A DNA stretch of 64,000 nucleotides from assembly GCF_003814555.1 (NCBI RefSeq), contig NZ_RKQN01000004.1:62001-126000 (forward strand), read 5' to 3'. This stretch comes from Vulcaniibacterium tengchongense (GTDB lineage Bacteria > Pseudomonadota > Gammaproteobacteria > Xanthomonadales > Xanthomonadaceae). Positions 23,675 through 32,999 of this stretch are shown here, one piece after another. The notes beneath the pieces are model-generated. The model was not told the DNA's origin. It ran no database searches and saw only the letters and a list, made by a program, of their open reading frames with translations. How positions within the stretch are numbered: the stretch's first letter is position 1; every line of letters begins with the position of its first letter. A program made the position numbers and the translations under genes.

Positions 23675-24057
23675 CGACGTGCGTTGCTCTTGGCGGAGCG
23701 GGCGATGGTAGCAGCCGCGCCGCGGACTTCCGCCTGCCGCTCGCGACCGCCCCGGCGCACGCGGCGACGGCACCGCGCGCGCCACACCGGCGTTCCGCGC
23801 TTCGCCGTCGTTCCCGTGCGCGCCACCGCCATTGCCGCGAACGCGGGAATCCAGCCTTTGCCTCGCCGCGCCCGTGCCATCCCCGCCGACGAAAGCGAAA
23901 GCCGCCGGATTCGCGCCTTCGCGGGCCATGGTGGGGCGGCGCCCCGGCCCATGACGCCGCGCCGGGCGCGCGCGAGCGGACGGTCCGCGCCCCGGCACGC
24001 CAGCTTTCCCGCCCTCCCGTAAAATCCCCGCTCCCACGTCGTCAGGCAGGAGCAGGC
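23675..24057. other. Divergent intergenic region, alsT-type symporter and purD
   Basis: This 383-base stretch separates the symporter from purD. It contains a REP-like inverted pair (23831-23928) and, close to purD, TAAAAT at 24020-24025 as a possible -10 box. CAGGAG lies before the purD ATG. No gene was seen. Confidence 0.45.
23831..23928. repeat. REP-like inverted pair, copy 1
   Basis: The left arm CCGCGAACGCGGGAATCCAG (23835-23854) is matched in inverse orientation by a degenerate arm at about 23906-23928, which reads CCCGCGAAGGCGCGAATCCGG on the minus strand. The same half-element forms the pair at 51701-51793. It resembles the dispersed CCCGCGAAAGCGGGAATCCA repeats common in Xanthomonadaceae. 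Confidence 0.5.
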
Positions 24058-25353
24058 ATGAAGGTCCTCGTCATCGGTTCCGGCGGCCGCGAGCACGCCC
24101 TGGCCTGGAAGCTGGCGCAGTCGCCCAGGGTCGGGGAAGTGCTGGTCGCGCCCGGCAACGCCGGCACCGCCACCGAGCCCAAGTGCCGCAACGTGCCGGT
24201 CGCGGCCGGCGACATCGAGGGCCTGATCGACCTCGCCGACCGCGAAGGCGTGGCGCTGACCGTGGTCGGCCCGGAAGGGCCGCTGGTCGCCGGCGTGGTC
24301 GACCGTTTCCGCGCCCACGGCCTGCGCATCTTCGGCCCCACTTCCGGCGCCGCGCAGCTGGAAGGCAGCAAGGCCTTCGCCAAGGACTTCCTCGCCCGCC
24401 ACGGCATCCCCACCGCGCACTACGCGGTGTTCACCGAAGCCGAGGCCGCGCTCGAGTACGTGCAGGCCAAAGGCGCGCCCATCGTGATCAAGGCCGACGG
24501 CCTGGCCGCGGGCAAGGGCGTGATCGTCGCCATGAGCCTGGCCGAGGCCGAGGCCGCGATCACCGACATGCTGTCCGAGTACGCCTTCGGCGCCGCCGGC
24601 GCGCGCGTGGTGATCGAGGAATTCCTCGAAGGCGAGGAGGCCAGCTTCATCTCGATGGTCGACGGCAGGACCGCGCTGCCGATGGCCACCAGCCAGGACC
24701 ACAAGCGCGTCGGCGACGGCGACACCGGCCCCAACACCGGCGGCATGGGCGCGTATTCGCCCGCGCCGGTGGTCACGCCCGAAGTGCACGCGCGGATCAT
24801 GCGCGAGGTGGTCGAGCCCACGGTGCGCGGCATGGCGCAGGACGGGCTGCCGTTCACCGGTTTCCTCTACGCCGGGCTGATGATCGACAGGACCGGCGCG
24901 CCGAAGGTGATCGAGTTCAACGTGCGCTTCGGCGACCCGGAGACGCAACCGGTGATGCTGCGCCTGCAGTCCGATCTGGTCGACCTGGTCGAAGCCGCGA
25001 TCGACGGCCGCCTGCACGAGGCGCAGGCGCAGTGGGACCCGCGCCCGTCGCTGGGCGTGGTGATGGCCGCCGAAGGCTACCCCGGCACGCCGCGCCAGGG
25101 CGACGTGATCGGCAGCTGGGACGTGCCCGAGCCGGACGGCGTGAAGGTCTTCCACGCCGGCACCAAGCTCGAAGGCGGCCACGTGGTCACCGCCGGCGGC
25201 CGCGTGCTGTGCGTGTGCGCCCTCGGCGACACCGTCGCCGACGCCCAGCGCCGCGCCTACCAGGCCGTCGCCGGCATCTCCTGGCACGGCGAGTTCCACC
25301 GCCACGACATCGGCTGGCGGGCGGTGGAGCGGGAGAAGACCCGACCCGCGTGA
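24058..25353 (+). CDS. purD: Phosphoribosylamine-glycine ligase
   Basis: PurD joins glycine to phosphoribosylamine with ATP, the second step of purine synthesis. The 431-residue ATP-grasp protein starts [19 protein letters not shown]. It contains [30 protein letters not shown] (the ATP lysine region), [19 protein letters not shown] and [12 protein letters not shown], which binds the metal. The length is normal. CAGGAG stands 6 bases before the ATG. Confidence 0.98.
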   Translation: MKVLVIGSGGREHALAWKLAQSPRVGEVLVAPGNAGTATEPKCRNVPVAAGDIEGLIDLADREGVALTVVGPEGPLVAGVVDRFRAHGLRIFGPTSGAAQLEGSKAFAKDFLARHGIPTAHYAVFTEAEAALEYVQAKGAPIVIKADGLAAGKGVIVAMSLAEAEAAITDMLSEYAFGAAGARVVIEEFLEGEEASFISMVDGRTALPMATSQDHKRVGDGDTGPNTGGMGAYSPAPVVTPEVHARIMREVVEPTVRGMAQDGLPFTGFLYAGLMIDRTGAPKVIEFNVRFGDPETQPVMLRLQSDLVDLVEAAIDGRLHEAQAQWDPRPSLGVVMAAEGYPGTPRQGDVIGSWDVPEPDGVKVFHAGTKLEGGHVVTAGGRVLCVCALGDTVADAQRRAYQAVAGISWHGEFHRHDIGWRAVEREKTRPA

Positions 25354-25486
25354 TCGCGGTCCGGCCGCCGCGACGGGGGCACAGCGCACCACGCCAGGCC
25401 TGCTCGTGCCCGCCTCTTCCGCGCCCATCCGCGACACGCCGATCCTGGCCCCTGGCCGCCGTCGATCGCACCGCCGGAGACACGCC

Positions 25487-26047
25487 ATGAAGAAGCACCG
25501 CAAGTCCGACTTCCCGCTCGACGGCATCCGCCGCTATCTCGAACCCGGCCCGGTCGTGCTGGTGACCTCGTCCTGGGAGAACGAGCGCAACATCATGGTC
25601 ATGGGGTGGCACATGATGCTCGACTTCGTCCCCGCCCGGCTCGCCTGCTACATCTGGAGCGGCAATCGCAGCCACTGCCTGATCCGCAACAGCCGCGAGT
25701 GCGTGATCAACCTGCCGACGGCGGACATGGTGGACACCGTGGTGGGCATCGGCAACACCAGCGCCGCCGACGGCGTGGACAAGTTCGAGCGCTTCGGCCT
25801 GACGCCGCGCAAAGCCACCCACGTCGGCGCACCGCTGATCGACGAATGCGTGGCCAGCTTCGAATGCAAGCTGGCCGACGACAGCCTGGTGGAGCGCCTG
25901 GGCTTGTTCGTCTGGGAAGTGGTCAAGGCCCACGTCGCCCCGACGCCGAAGCGGCCGAGGACCCTGCACTACCGGGGCGACGGCGAGTTCATGGTGGCCG
26001 GGCCGCACATCAGCCGAAAACGCTGGTTTCTGCAGCAGAACCTCTAG
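25487..26047 (+). CDS. Flavin reductase family protein (DIM6/NTAB type)
   Basis: This 186-residue protein has the split-barrel flavin-binding fold of flavin reductase-like proteins. Visible elements are PVVLVTSSWENERN, the GWHMMLDFVPAR segment and SRECVINLP. It probably binds FMN, and the electron donor and partner are unknown. It starts 133 bases after purD with GGAGA before the ATG. The longer open frame to 25406 has no family similarity. Confidence 0.85.
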   Translation: MKKHRKSDFPLDGIRRYLEPGPVVLVTSSWENERNIMVMGWHMMLDFVPARLACYIWSGNRSHCLIRNSRECVINLPTADMVDTVVGIGNTSAADGVDKFERFGLTPRKATHVGAPLIDECVASFECKLADDSLVERLGLFVWEVVKAHVAPTPKRPRTLHYRGDGEFMVAGPHISRKRWFLQQNL

Positions 26048-26447
26048 GCGTCGCGGCGCGCGATCCGGCGCGCACGCGGCGAAGCCCGGCCGATCCGGCC
26101 CGGCCGACATCGCGGCGCCGGCCCGAGGCCCCGCGGGAGGGCGCACCATCCCGGATAGCGCTTCGCCGACCCGGCCTGCTGCTCGCTGCGCCCACTCGCC
26201 ACTCGCCACTCGCCACCGGCACGATCCGGCGCATGAAGGGTCGAACATCGACACGGCGAAGGCGGTATCGCCGCGGCTCGGGCTCCAGGCCATGCCCCTG
26301 GCGATCCGCCGGTTGCGCGTCATCCCAGCGCGGTGACCTTGCGCCCCGGCACGCTGGCGCCGCCGCCCGAGCGGTGCGGCCCCGGCCCGGCCCCTCCATC
26401 GCGCCTCTGCTAGTCTCGCGCCACCGAACAGGACCTCCGCGCCACGC
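26048..26447. other. Gene-free stretch before the LplT-acyltransferase gene
   Basis: Four hundred bases with no coding frame of normal composition. The only structure seen is a short tandem of about three CACTCGC units at 26192-26214. A promoter for the gene at 26448 must lie here; TAGTCT at 26411 is a weak -10 candidate. Confidence 0.35.
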
Positions 26448-28349
26448 ATGGCCCACAACCAATTCCAGCTGCTGAAGCAGCGCCGCTTCCTGCCCTATTT
26501 CGTCGTCCAGCTGCTGGGGGCGTTCAACGACAACGTGTTCCGGCAGGCCATCGTCGGGCTGCTGGGGTACATGGCGATCGACGCGGCGGACAAGGCGCTG
26601 TACACGCAGCTGGCGCCGGCGGTCTTCATCCTGCCCTACTTCCTGTTCTCGGCCACGGCGGGCCAGATCGCGGAGAAGCTGGAGAAGTCGCGGCTGATCC
26701 GCATCACCACCGCGATGGAGATCGCGATCATGACGGTCGCCGCCGCGGGCTTCCTCGCCCAGAGCATGGCGATGCTGCTGGCGGCGCTGTTCCTGACCGG
26801 CGTGCAGTCCACGCTGTTCGGGCCGGTGAAGTATTCGATCCTGCCCTCGGTGCTCCGGCCCGAGGAGCTGACCGGCGGCAACGGCCTGGTCGAGATGGGC
26901 ACGTCGATCGCGATCCTGGTCGGCATGATCTTCGGCGGGCTGATCTTCGCCCTGGCCGGCGCGCAGGGGCCGTGGGTGGCCGGCGCGGCGGTGATCGCGC
27001 TGGCGGTGGCCGGCAACCTGACCAGCCGGGCGATCCCGCCGGTGGCCGCGGGCGCGCCGGACCTGCGCATCCGCTGGAATCCGCTGCCGGAATCGCTGGC
27101 GGTGTGGCGGCTCACGCGCAGGCAGCTGGCGGTGCGCAACGGCGTGCTGGGCGTGTCGTGGTTCTGGTTCGTCGGCACGGTGCTGACCGGCAACCTGCCG
27201 GTGTACGCGGAGGCCTACCTGGGCGGCCACCCGACGCTGTACGTGTTCGCGCTGGCGTTGTTCTCGGTGGGCGTGGGCGTGGGCTCGCTGCTGTGCGAGA
27301 AGCTGTCGGCGCGCACGGTGGAGATCGGCCTGGTGCCGCTGGGCGCGTTCGGCATGACCGCGTTCCTGCTCGACCTGTACTTCGCCCGTCCCGAGGCCGC
27401 CGCCGCCCGCGGCCTGGACGTGGCCGGTTTCCTCGCCCAGCCGGGCGCGTGGCGCATCGTCGTGGACCTGACCGGCATCGGCCTGTTCGCCGGCTTCTTC
27501 GTCGTGCCGCTGTTCGCGCTGATCCAGAGCCGCACGCCCAAGGGCGAACTGTCGCGCGTGATCGCCGGCATGAACATCCAGAACGCGCTCTTCATCGTCC
27601 TGGCCGCGGGGCTGGGCATCGCGGTGCAGCGTTACCTGGGCTGGACGATTCCGCAGCTGTTCCTGGCGCTGGCCGTGGCCAACGCGCTGGTGGCGGTGTG
27701 GATCTTCACGATCGTGCCCGAGTTCCTGATGCGCTTCCTCAGCTGGGTGCTGGTGCGCTCGCTCTACCGGCTGCGGGTGCGGGGCGTGGAGCGCCACGTG
27801 CCGGACGAGGGCGCCGCGCTGGTCGTGTGCAACCACGTCAGCTACATGGACGCGCTGGTCCTCTCCGCCAGCATCCCGCGTCCGGTGCGCTTCGTCATGT
27901 ACTACAAGATCTTCAACATCCCGGTGATGCGCTGGATCTTCCGCACCGCCAAGGCGATCCCGATCGCCGGGGCGAAGGAGGACGCGGCGCTGATGCAGCG
28001 CGCGTTCGACGAGATCGACGCGGCGCTCGCGGACGGGCAGCTGGTCGGCATCTTCCCGGAAGGGGCGCTGACCAAGGACGGGGAGATCGCGCCGTTCAAG
28101 TCCGGAGTGGAGCGCATCCTGCGCCGCGCCGCGGAGAACGGCCGGCCGGTGCCGGTGGTGCCGATGGCGCTGCGCAACATGTGGGCGAGCATGTGGAGCC
28201 GGCGCGACGGACGGCTGCGGCGGATGCGGGTGCCGCGGCGGTTCCGCGCGCACGTGGAAGTGATCGCCGCGGCGCCGGTGGACGGCAGCGCCGCGGACGC
28301 ATCGTCGCTGGAAACGAAGGTGCGCGAGTTGCGCGGCGACGCGGCGTAA
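26448..28349 (+). CDS. Fused lysophospholipid transporter (LplT-like) and acyltransferase
   Basis: This 633-residue protein joins an MFS transporter of the LplT type (residues 1 to about 425, starting QFQLLKQRRFLPYFVVQLLG) to a PlsC/AGPAT acyltransferase (about 435-633). The acyltransferase shows the catalytic NHVSYMD (HX4D), the FPEGALTKDG substrate motif and PVVPMALRNMWAS. By family knowledge it would flip lysophospholipids across the inner membrane and reacylate them. In E. coli the two jobs lie in separate LplT and Aas, and Aas also has an acyl-ACP synthetase domain. Neither that domain nor a gene for it is present here, so the acyl donor is probably made elsewhere. Confidence 0.88.
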   Translation: MAHNQFQLLKQRRFLPYFVVQLLGAFNDNVFRQAIVGLLGYMAIDAADKALYTQLAPAVFILPYFLFSATAGQIAEKLEKSRLIRITTAMEIAIMTVAAAGFLAQSMAMLLAALFLTGVQSTLFGPVKYSILPSVLRPEELTGGNGLVEMGTSIAILVGMIFGGLIFALAGAQGPWVAGAAVIALAVAGNLTSRAIPPVAAGAPDLRIRWNPLPESLAVWRLTRRQLAVRNGVLGVSWFWFVGTVLTGNLPVYAEAYLGGHPTLYVFALALFSVGVGVGSLLCEKLSARTVEIGLVPLGAFGMTAFLLDLYFARPEAAAARGLDVAGFLAQPGAWRIVVDLTGIGLFAGFFVVPLFALIQSRTPKGELSRVIAGMNIQNALFIVLAAGLGIAVQRYLGWTIPQLFLALAVANALVAVWIFTIVPEFLMRFLSWVLVRSLYRLRVRGVERHVPDEGAALVVCNHVSYMDALVLSASIPRPVRFVMYYKIFNIPVMRWIFRTAKAIPIAGAKEDAALMQRAFDEIDAALADGQLVGIFPEGALTKDGEIAPFKSGVERILRRAAENGRPVPVVPMALRNMWASMWSRRDGRLRRMRVPRRFRAHVEVIAAAPVDGSAADASSLETKVRELRGDAA

Positions 28350-28516
28350 ATTTTCCGTTCGATCCCACGCGCCCGCGTCTGCCTTCTCGCCTTCACCTGG
28401 CGGCGAAAGCCGAAGGTGTATTGATGTGCGCCGGCGCGGTCACGATGCGGCGGACGGACGCCGGACGCATCGCTGGCGACAGGCGCTGTTCCCTCTCGCC
28501 GCCGGTGAGTCCCGCC

Positions 28517-28846
28517 ATGAACGTACCCCCTCCGCCGCCTCCGCGGTCGCCCGTGCCCAACCATCTGGTCTGGGCGGTCCTGGTCACCGTCGCCTCGCTG
28601 TTCGTGTGCTGCATCGTCGGCACCATCCCGGGCATCGTCGCGATCGTGTTCGCGAGCCAGGTCAACGGCAAGCTGTCGCAGGGCGACTATGCCGGCGCCG
28701 AGCGCGCCGCGCGCACCGCCAAGCTGTGGTGCTGGATCACCACGGCGCTGTGCGTCGTCGGCTTGTTGTGGTCGGTGTACTTCATCAGCACGGGCGGGCT
28801 GGAACAGTACCGGCTGATGATGCAGCAGATGCGGACCGGGCCATGA
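28517..28846 (+). CDS. CD225/dispanin family membrane protein
   Basis: This 109-residue protein begins with a proline-rich stretch (PPPPPPRSPVPNHLVWAVL). Two membrane segments follow, with the CD225 signature around CCIVGTIPGIVAIVFASQVN, where a short cytoplasmic loop leads to the second helix (LWCWITTALCVVGLLW). The family is related to eukaryotic interferon-induced membrane proteins; its bacterial role is unknown. It overlaps the next gene by ATGA, so the two are translationally coupled. Confidence 0.82.
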   Translation: MNVPPPPPPRSPVPNHLVWAVLVTVASLFVCCIVGTIPGIVAIVFASQVNGKLSQGDYAGAERAARTAKLWCWITTALCVVGLLWSVYFISTGGLEQYRLMMQQMRTGP

Positions 28847-29244
28847 GCGCGCCGGCGCCCGTGGGCCGCCGCGGCGCGGCGCTCGCGGCGGCGCTGCCGG
28901 TGCTCGCCGCGGGCGCGTGGCTGCTGCAGCGGTTCGATCCCACCGCCGCGGGCAGCCCGTTCCCGCCGTGCCTGTTCCGCCACCTCACCGGCCTGTATTG
29001 CCCGGGCTGCGGGCTGACCCGCGCGCTGCACGCGCTGGCGCACGGCGACGTGGCGGCGACGTGGGCGATGAACCCGCTGGTGCCGGTCGCGCTGCCGCTG
29101 CTGGCGGCGATGGCGGCGGCGTGGCTGCTCGGCAAGCGGCTGCCGTGGCGCGCGGCCTACGACGGGCGGGCCTGGATCGCGGCCCTGCTCGCGTTCGGAG
29201 TGCTGCGCAACCTGCCGGGGTTCGGGTGGCTGGCGCCGGGATGA
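28843..29244 (+). CDS. DUF2752 membrane protein
   Basis: This 133-residue protein has three hydrophobic segments and the DUF2752 signature YCPGCGLTRALHALAHGD. The family is always a small inner-membrane protein and is often paired with CD225 or TM2-type genes; its function is unknown. The start overlaps the stop of the CD225 gene (ATGA at 28843-28846). Confidence 0.85.
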   Translation: MSAPAPVGRRGAALAAALPVLAAGAWLLQRFDPTAAGSPFPPCLFRHLTGLYCPGCGLTRALHALAHGDVAATWAMNPLVPVALPLLAAMAAAWLLGKRLPWRAAYDGRAWIAALLAFGVLRNLPGFGWLAPG

Positions 29245-29296
29245 CGCCGGCGGGCGGAACCGGCGCGCGATTCGTGCGCGCGGCGACGACGCGGGA

Positions 29297-30223
29297 TCAG
29301 CCGGCCCAGCCGGCGATCACGAACAGCGCCAGCGCCGCCAGCCACACCAGCAGGCTGCGCCAGATCAGGCTCATCGCGTCGCGCAGTTCCGGCAGCTCGC
29401 CGTTCGCCGGCGGCAGCGGCGGCGCGCCCTCGATGCCGGTCTCGTCGAAGTAGTCGGCGGCCTCGTCGGCCAGTTCGCACTTCACGCTGGCGCGCGCGGC
29501 GGCGTGCAGGAACCGGTGCTGCAGCTGCAGCGCGGCGCCGCCGGCCTCGCGCCAGGCGCCGAGCACGATGTCGAAGTTGCCGACCAGCGCCAGCGACAGC
29601 GTCATCAGCTGCGCCACCGGCCAGTCGAGCAGCGCGAGCAGCCTCTCCGCGCCGGCGCGGTTCTCCGCCGGCAGCTCGCGCGCGTACGGGCCCTGCGCCG
29701 ACAGTTGCGCGAAGCGGTACAGCAGCGCGCCGAACGGGCCCAGCAGCAGGAACCATAACAGCGGGCCGAACCAGCGCCGCAGCGCGTTCTCGAACACCGC
29801 GCCGACCAGCGCGCCGCCGTCGACCGGCACGGGGGCCTCGCCCTCCGGCCACAGCCGCTGCGCCGCCTCGCGGCGGGCGCCGTCGCCGTCTCCGGCCGCG
29901 GCGATCGCGTCGACGTCCACATCCAGGTCGCCCGGGCCCCAGACGTAGAACAGCGCAGCGATGCCGAAGGCGAGGCCGGCCAGGCCGAGCAGCGGTTCGC
30001 GCAGCGCCAGCTGGAACAGCCCCACCGCGAGCAGCGGCGGCGACAGCGCCAGGGCGATGCCCCAGCGGCCGCGCCAGGCGCCATCGCCCGGGAAGCGCGC
30101 GTCCAGCCAGCGCAGCCAGTCGCGGTACCAGCCGTAGTGGCGCACCGCCGCGCCCAGCGACGGCGCCAGGTGGCCCAACACCAGCGCGACGACGACGGCG
30201 ATCAGGGTGGTGGTCAGGGACAT
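29297..30223 (-). CDS. ampE: AmpE-like regulatory membrane protein
   Basis: This 308-residue protein has an N-terminal membrane segment, further hydrophobic segments at about 55-95, 150-175 and 285-305, and conserved soluble parts (HYGWYRDWLRWLDARF, VFENALRRWFGPLLWFLLLG, YDE-like YFDETG). It matches AmpE, described as a sensory or modulating partner in beta-lactamase regulation. In many species it sits with ampD; that gene is not in this window. The other end of the minus-strand group is nudC, 63 bases upstream. Confidence 0.82.
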   Translation of the reverse strand: MSLTTTLIAVVVALVLGHLAPSLGAAVRHYGWYRDWLRWLDARFPGDGAWRGRWGIALALSPPLLAVGLFQLALREPLLGLAGLAFGIAALFYVWGPGDLDVDVDAIAAAGDGDGARREAAQRLWPEGEAPVPVDGGALVGAVFENALRRWFGPLLWFLLLGPFGALLYRFAQLSAQGPYARELPAENRAGAERLLALLDWPVAQLMTLSLALVGNFDIVLGAWREAGGAALQLQHRFLHAAARASVKCELADEAADYFDETGIEGAPPLPPANGELPELRDAMSLIWRSLLVWLAALALFVIAGWAG

Positions 30224-30286
30224 GCGGCGCTCTCTCCGGCTTCGCGCGGACCAGCGCGATTCTACCCAGCCGTGCCGGCGCCGCCG

Positions 30287-31228
30287 CTACGCGCGCTCGC
30301 CGGCCAGCCAGCGCCCGATCAGCCAGCGCGAGATCGAGATGCCCGGCGACAGCACCGGGCCTTCGCCGTCGTCGTCCGCGCCGCCCCACTCGCCGCGCGC
30401 GCTGGCGGCGAGCACGTCCTCGCGGGTGAACCAGCGCGCCTCCTCGAGCTCGTCGCCGGCGCGCGCGGCGTCGGGTTCGGCCGCGGCGACGAAGCCGAGC
30501 ATCAGCGAGCCCGGGAACGGCCACGGCTGCGAGGCGAGATAGCGGCAGCGGCGCACGCGCACGCCGGTTTCCTCCAGCACCTCGCGGGCGACGGTCTGCT
30601 CCAGGGTTTCGCCGGGCTCGACGAAACCGGCGAGCACCGACCAGCGCCGCGGCGGCCAGCTGCGCTGGCGCCCGAGCAGCAGGCGCTCGCCGTCGCTGAC
30701 CGCGACGATCACCGCGGGGTCGGTGCGCGGGTAGTGCTCGGCCTCGCAGCGCGCGCAGCGGCCGAGCCAGCCGCCGCGCGCGAACGCCACTTCGCCGCCG
30801 CACACGCCGCAATGGCGATGGCGCCGGCGCCAGTGCTGCATCGCCCGCGCCTGCGCGAACACGCTGGCGTCGAACGCGGGCCACAGCGCGGCGGCGCTGC
30901 GCAGGTCGAGCGTGCGCGGGGCGCGGAACGCGGCCAGCGCGGCGTCGAGCGCGAACCAGGCGCCGCCGTCCGCGTCGAGACCGAGGAACACGCCCGCGCC
31001 GGCGCCGCCCGGGCCTTCGCTGACCTGCGCGCCGCGCGGTGCGCACAGGCGCCCGTCCGCGTCGGCCAGCGCATGGCCCTGCTCGTCGAGCAGGATCACC
31101 CGCGCCTGCGGCCACAGCGCGGCGAGCGCGGCCGCGTCGTCGCGCAGGCGGTCGGCGCGGTCCAGCGCGGCGCGGCAGGCCGCGTCGGCGCCGGCTTCGA
31201 CGAAGGCGAACGGGGCGGGATCGGTCAT
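30287..31228 (-). CDS. nudC: NAD(+) diphosphatase / RNA deNADding Nudix hydrolase
   Basis: NudC cleaves NAD(H) to NMN(H) and AMP and removes NAD caps from RNA. The 313-residue protein has an N-terminal domain, a zinc ribbon (C140, C143, C158, C161) and the Nudix box GFVEPGETLEQTVAREVLEE at residues 201-220. SQPWPFPGS at 233-241 is the family mark for NADH specificity. The start at 31228 with AGGAG upstream (GCAGGAGTTGCCG) gives the usual form; the longer frame adds non-homologous residues. Confidence 0.95.
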   Translation of the reverse strand: MTDPAPFAFVEAGADAACRAALDRADRLRDDAAALAALWPQARVILLDEQGHALADADGRLCAPRGAQVSEGPGGAGAGVFLGLDADGGAWFALDAALAAFRAPRTLDLRSAAALWPAFDASVFAQARAMQHWRRRHRHCGVCGGEVAFARGGWLGRCARCEAEHYPRTDPAVIVAVSDGERLLLGRQRSWPPRRWSVLAGFVEPGETLEQTVAREVLEETGVRVRRCRYLASQPWPFPGSLMLGFVAAAEPDAARAGDELEEARWFTREDVLAASARGEWGGADDDGEGPVLSPGISISRWLIGRWLAGERA

Positions 31229-31610
31229 CGGCAACTCCTGCGCAGGGCGCCCATTGTCGGCGCTCGGCGGGCCGCTCCGGAAGCGCCGCGGCGGGCGCGC
31301 CCGCATCGGGGCCGGCGATCGGCATCGCCCGATCGGGCGACTGGAGCCGATGTGTCGACGCATCCGGCCGGTCGCGGCGCGGCGCCGAGCCCCGCCGCAG
31401 CGGCGGGTGCAGCGCAGACGCAGGCTGTCCGCCCGGACTTGCCCGCTTCGGATCGGCCGCGATGTCGCGCCGGCGCGGCCCTCGCGCGAACATGGCCCGG
31501 GCGCCGGCATCCGCATCGGCCCTCGCGCGTCGTGCACGGGATTCCGCCGCGTCGCGCCGGAGGCGCTGCGCTCGGCCCACGTCAAGGACAGGCGCCGGGG
31601 GCGCGGACGG
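31229..31610. other. Gene-free stretch between nudC and erpA
   Basis: About 380 GC-rich bases with no convincing coding frame, RNA or terminator on either strand. Confidence 0.35.
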
Positions 31611-31985
31611 TCAGACCGCGAACGAGGAGCCGCAGCCGCAAGTGGTCTTGGCGTTGGGGTTGCGGATCACGAACTGGGCGCCGTGCAGGCTCTCGGCGTA
31701 GTCGACCTCGGCGCCGATCAGGTACTGCAGGCTGAGCGGGTCGACCAGCAGGGTCACGCCCTCGGTCTCCACCGCCAGGTCGTCCCCGGCCTGCTGCTCG
31801 TCGAACTCGAAGCCGTACTGGAAGCCGGAGCAGCCGCCGCCTTGGATGTACACGCGCAGCTTGAGCGCCGGGTTGCCCTCCTCCTCGATCAACTCGCGCA
31901 CCTTGCGTGCGGCGGCGACGGTGAACTGCAGCGGGCGGTCGAGCGACTGGTAATCGGGCGTCGCGGTGGCGAGGGTCGTGTCCAT
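31611..31985 (-). CDS. erpA: Iron-sulfur cluster insertion protein ErpA
   Basis: ErpA is an A-type carrier that hands iron-sulfur clusters to apoproteins, including isoprenoid-synthesis enzymes. The 124-residue protein has the three conserved cysteines, one in [12 protein letters not shown] and two in TTCGCGSSF at the C-terminus. The start is taken as ATG at 31985; a GTG two codons upstream is also possible. It is monocistronic on the minus strand. Confidence 0.94.
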   Translation of the reverse strand: MDTTLATATPDYQSLDRPLQFTVAAARKVRELIEEEGNPALKLRVYIQGGGCSGFQYGFEFDEQQAGDDLAVETEGVTLLVDPLSLQYLIGAEVDYAESLHGAQFVIRNPNAKTTCGCGSSFAV

Positions 31986-32209
31986 GGACACAGGATGGGG
32001 AGCGCAGCGGGCGCATTCAAGCGCGGGTGCGAGGCGGTGCGTTCCGGCGGTGGCCGTTCAGCATCCACTGCGCCCCGGCACCGGCACCGCGCCGCCGCCA
32101 TTGCGGCCGGACGAGGCGCCAGGCCGGGCCCTCGCAGGCGTTCGCGGGCACGGCAGCGAGCTCACGCGCCGTTGCTTGCCGGCGCTTCGCCCGCGAGCGC
32201 GGCGGGCGC

Positions 32210-32944
32210 TCATCGCGCCGCGGTGGCGGGCGCGACGTCGCGGGTGGCCTCGGCCCAGGTGAACGACTGCTCGACCGCGGCGCCGCGGCGCGGCACCAGC
32301 CGCGCGGTGACCCGCGCCGGCACGAAGCCCGCGGGCAGGTAGACGTCGCCTTCGACCTGCTGGAAGTACTTGAACGAGTACGGCACGCCCGGCGCGTTCG
32401 CCTGCTGGCGCAGGTCGCTCCAGGACAGCGTCCGCAGGCGGCCGCCGCGGGTGCCCTCGATCTGCAGGGTCAGCTGGCCGACGCTGACCGCGCCGCGGTT
32501 GAGGTTCTGGGTCAGCGTGGCGGCGAAGTGCCAGGCGGTCTCGTTCTGCGGCTGCATCTTCAGCGCATGCACGTTGAGGCCGCGGCGCTGCGCGGTGCTG
32601 CCGACCAGGCGCTCGTAGAACGCGACGTCGGCGCGCAGCGCGGCGATCTCCTCCTCGCGCTCGGCCAGGCTGCTCTGCAGGTCGCGGTTGGCCTCGCGGC
32701 TGATCTGGTCGGAGCGGCCCAGGGTCGCGACCTGCTGGCGCAACTGTTCGATCTGCGCCTGCTGGCGGCGCGCCAGGCGCTCGCTCTGCTCCAGCCGGTC
32801 GCGCACGTCGCCCGGGGCGGGCGCCAGCGCCCGCCACGCCCCCCAGGCGCCGAAGCCCAGCGCCAGCACGAGCACGCCGGCGGCCAGCCGCCACGCGCGC
32901 CGCACGCGCGCGGATCCGGACGGGTCGGGGGCGTCGCTGGTCAT
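32210..32944 (-). CDS. DUF6776 family membrane-anchored coiled-coil protein (copy 1)
   Basis: This 244-residue protein has a short cytoplasmic N-terminus and one transmembrane helix (about 19-37, LAAGVLVLALGFGAWGA). A coiled coil follows (about 46-105, LEQSERLARRQQAQIEQLRQQ), then a C-terminal beta-rich domain with YSFKYFQQVEGDVYLPAGF. It is a clear paralogue of the protein at 33463, sharing for example RSDQISR, FYERLVG and LNVH. A bactofilin gene lies between the two, on the same strand and close enough for an operon. Periplasmic location of the C-terminal domain is inferred; function unknown. Confidence 0.8.
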   Translation of the reverse strand: MTSDAPDPSGSARVRRAWRLAAGVLVLALGFGAWGAWRALAPAPGDVRDRLEQSERLARRQQAQIEQLRQQVATLGRSDQISREANRDLQSSLAEREEEIAALRADVAFYERLVGSTAQRRGLNVHALKMQPQNETAWHFAATLTQNLNRGAVSVGQLTLQIEGTRGGRLRTLSWSDLRQQANAPGVPYSFKYFQQVEGDVYLPAGFVPARVTARLVPRRGAAVEQSFTWAEATRDVAPATAAR

Positions 32945-32999
32945 GCCGGTCGCGGGGCCTGGGAAGGGGCGACCAGCCTACAACGCCGAACTGTGACGG

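Noticed and set aside
26192-26214. Short tandem of CACTCGC units
   Set aside because: Three imperfect units of 7 bases are too few to call a CRISPR or a functional repeat, and no repeat-spacer structure exists.
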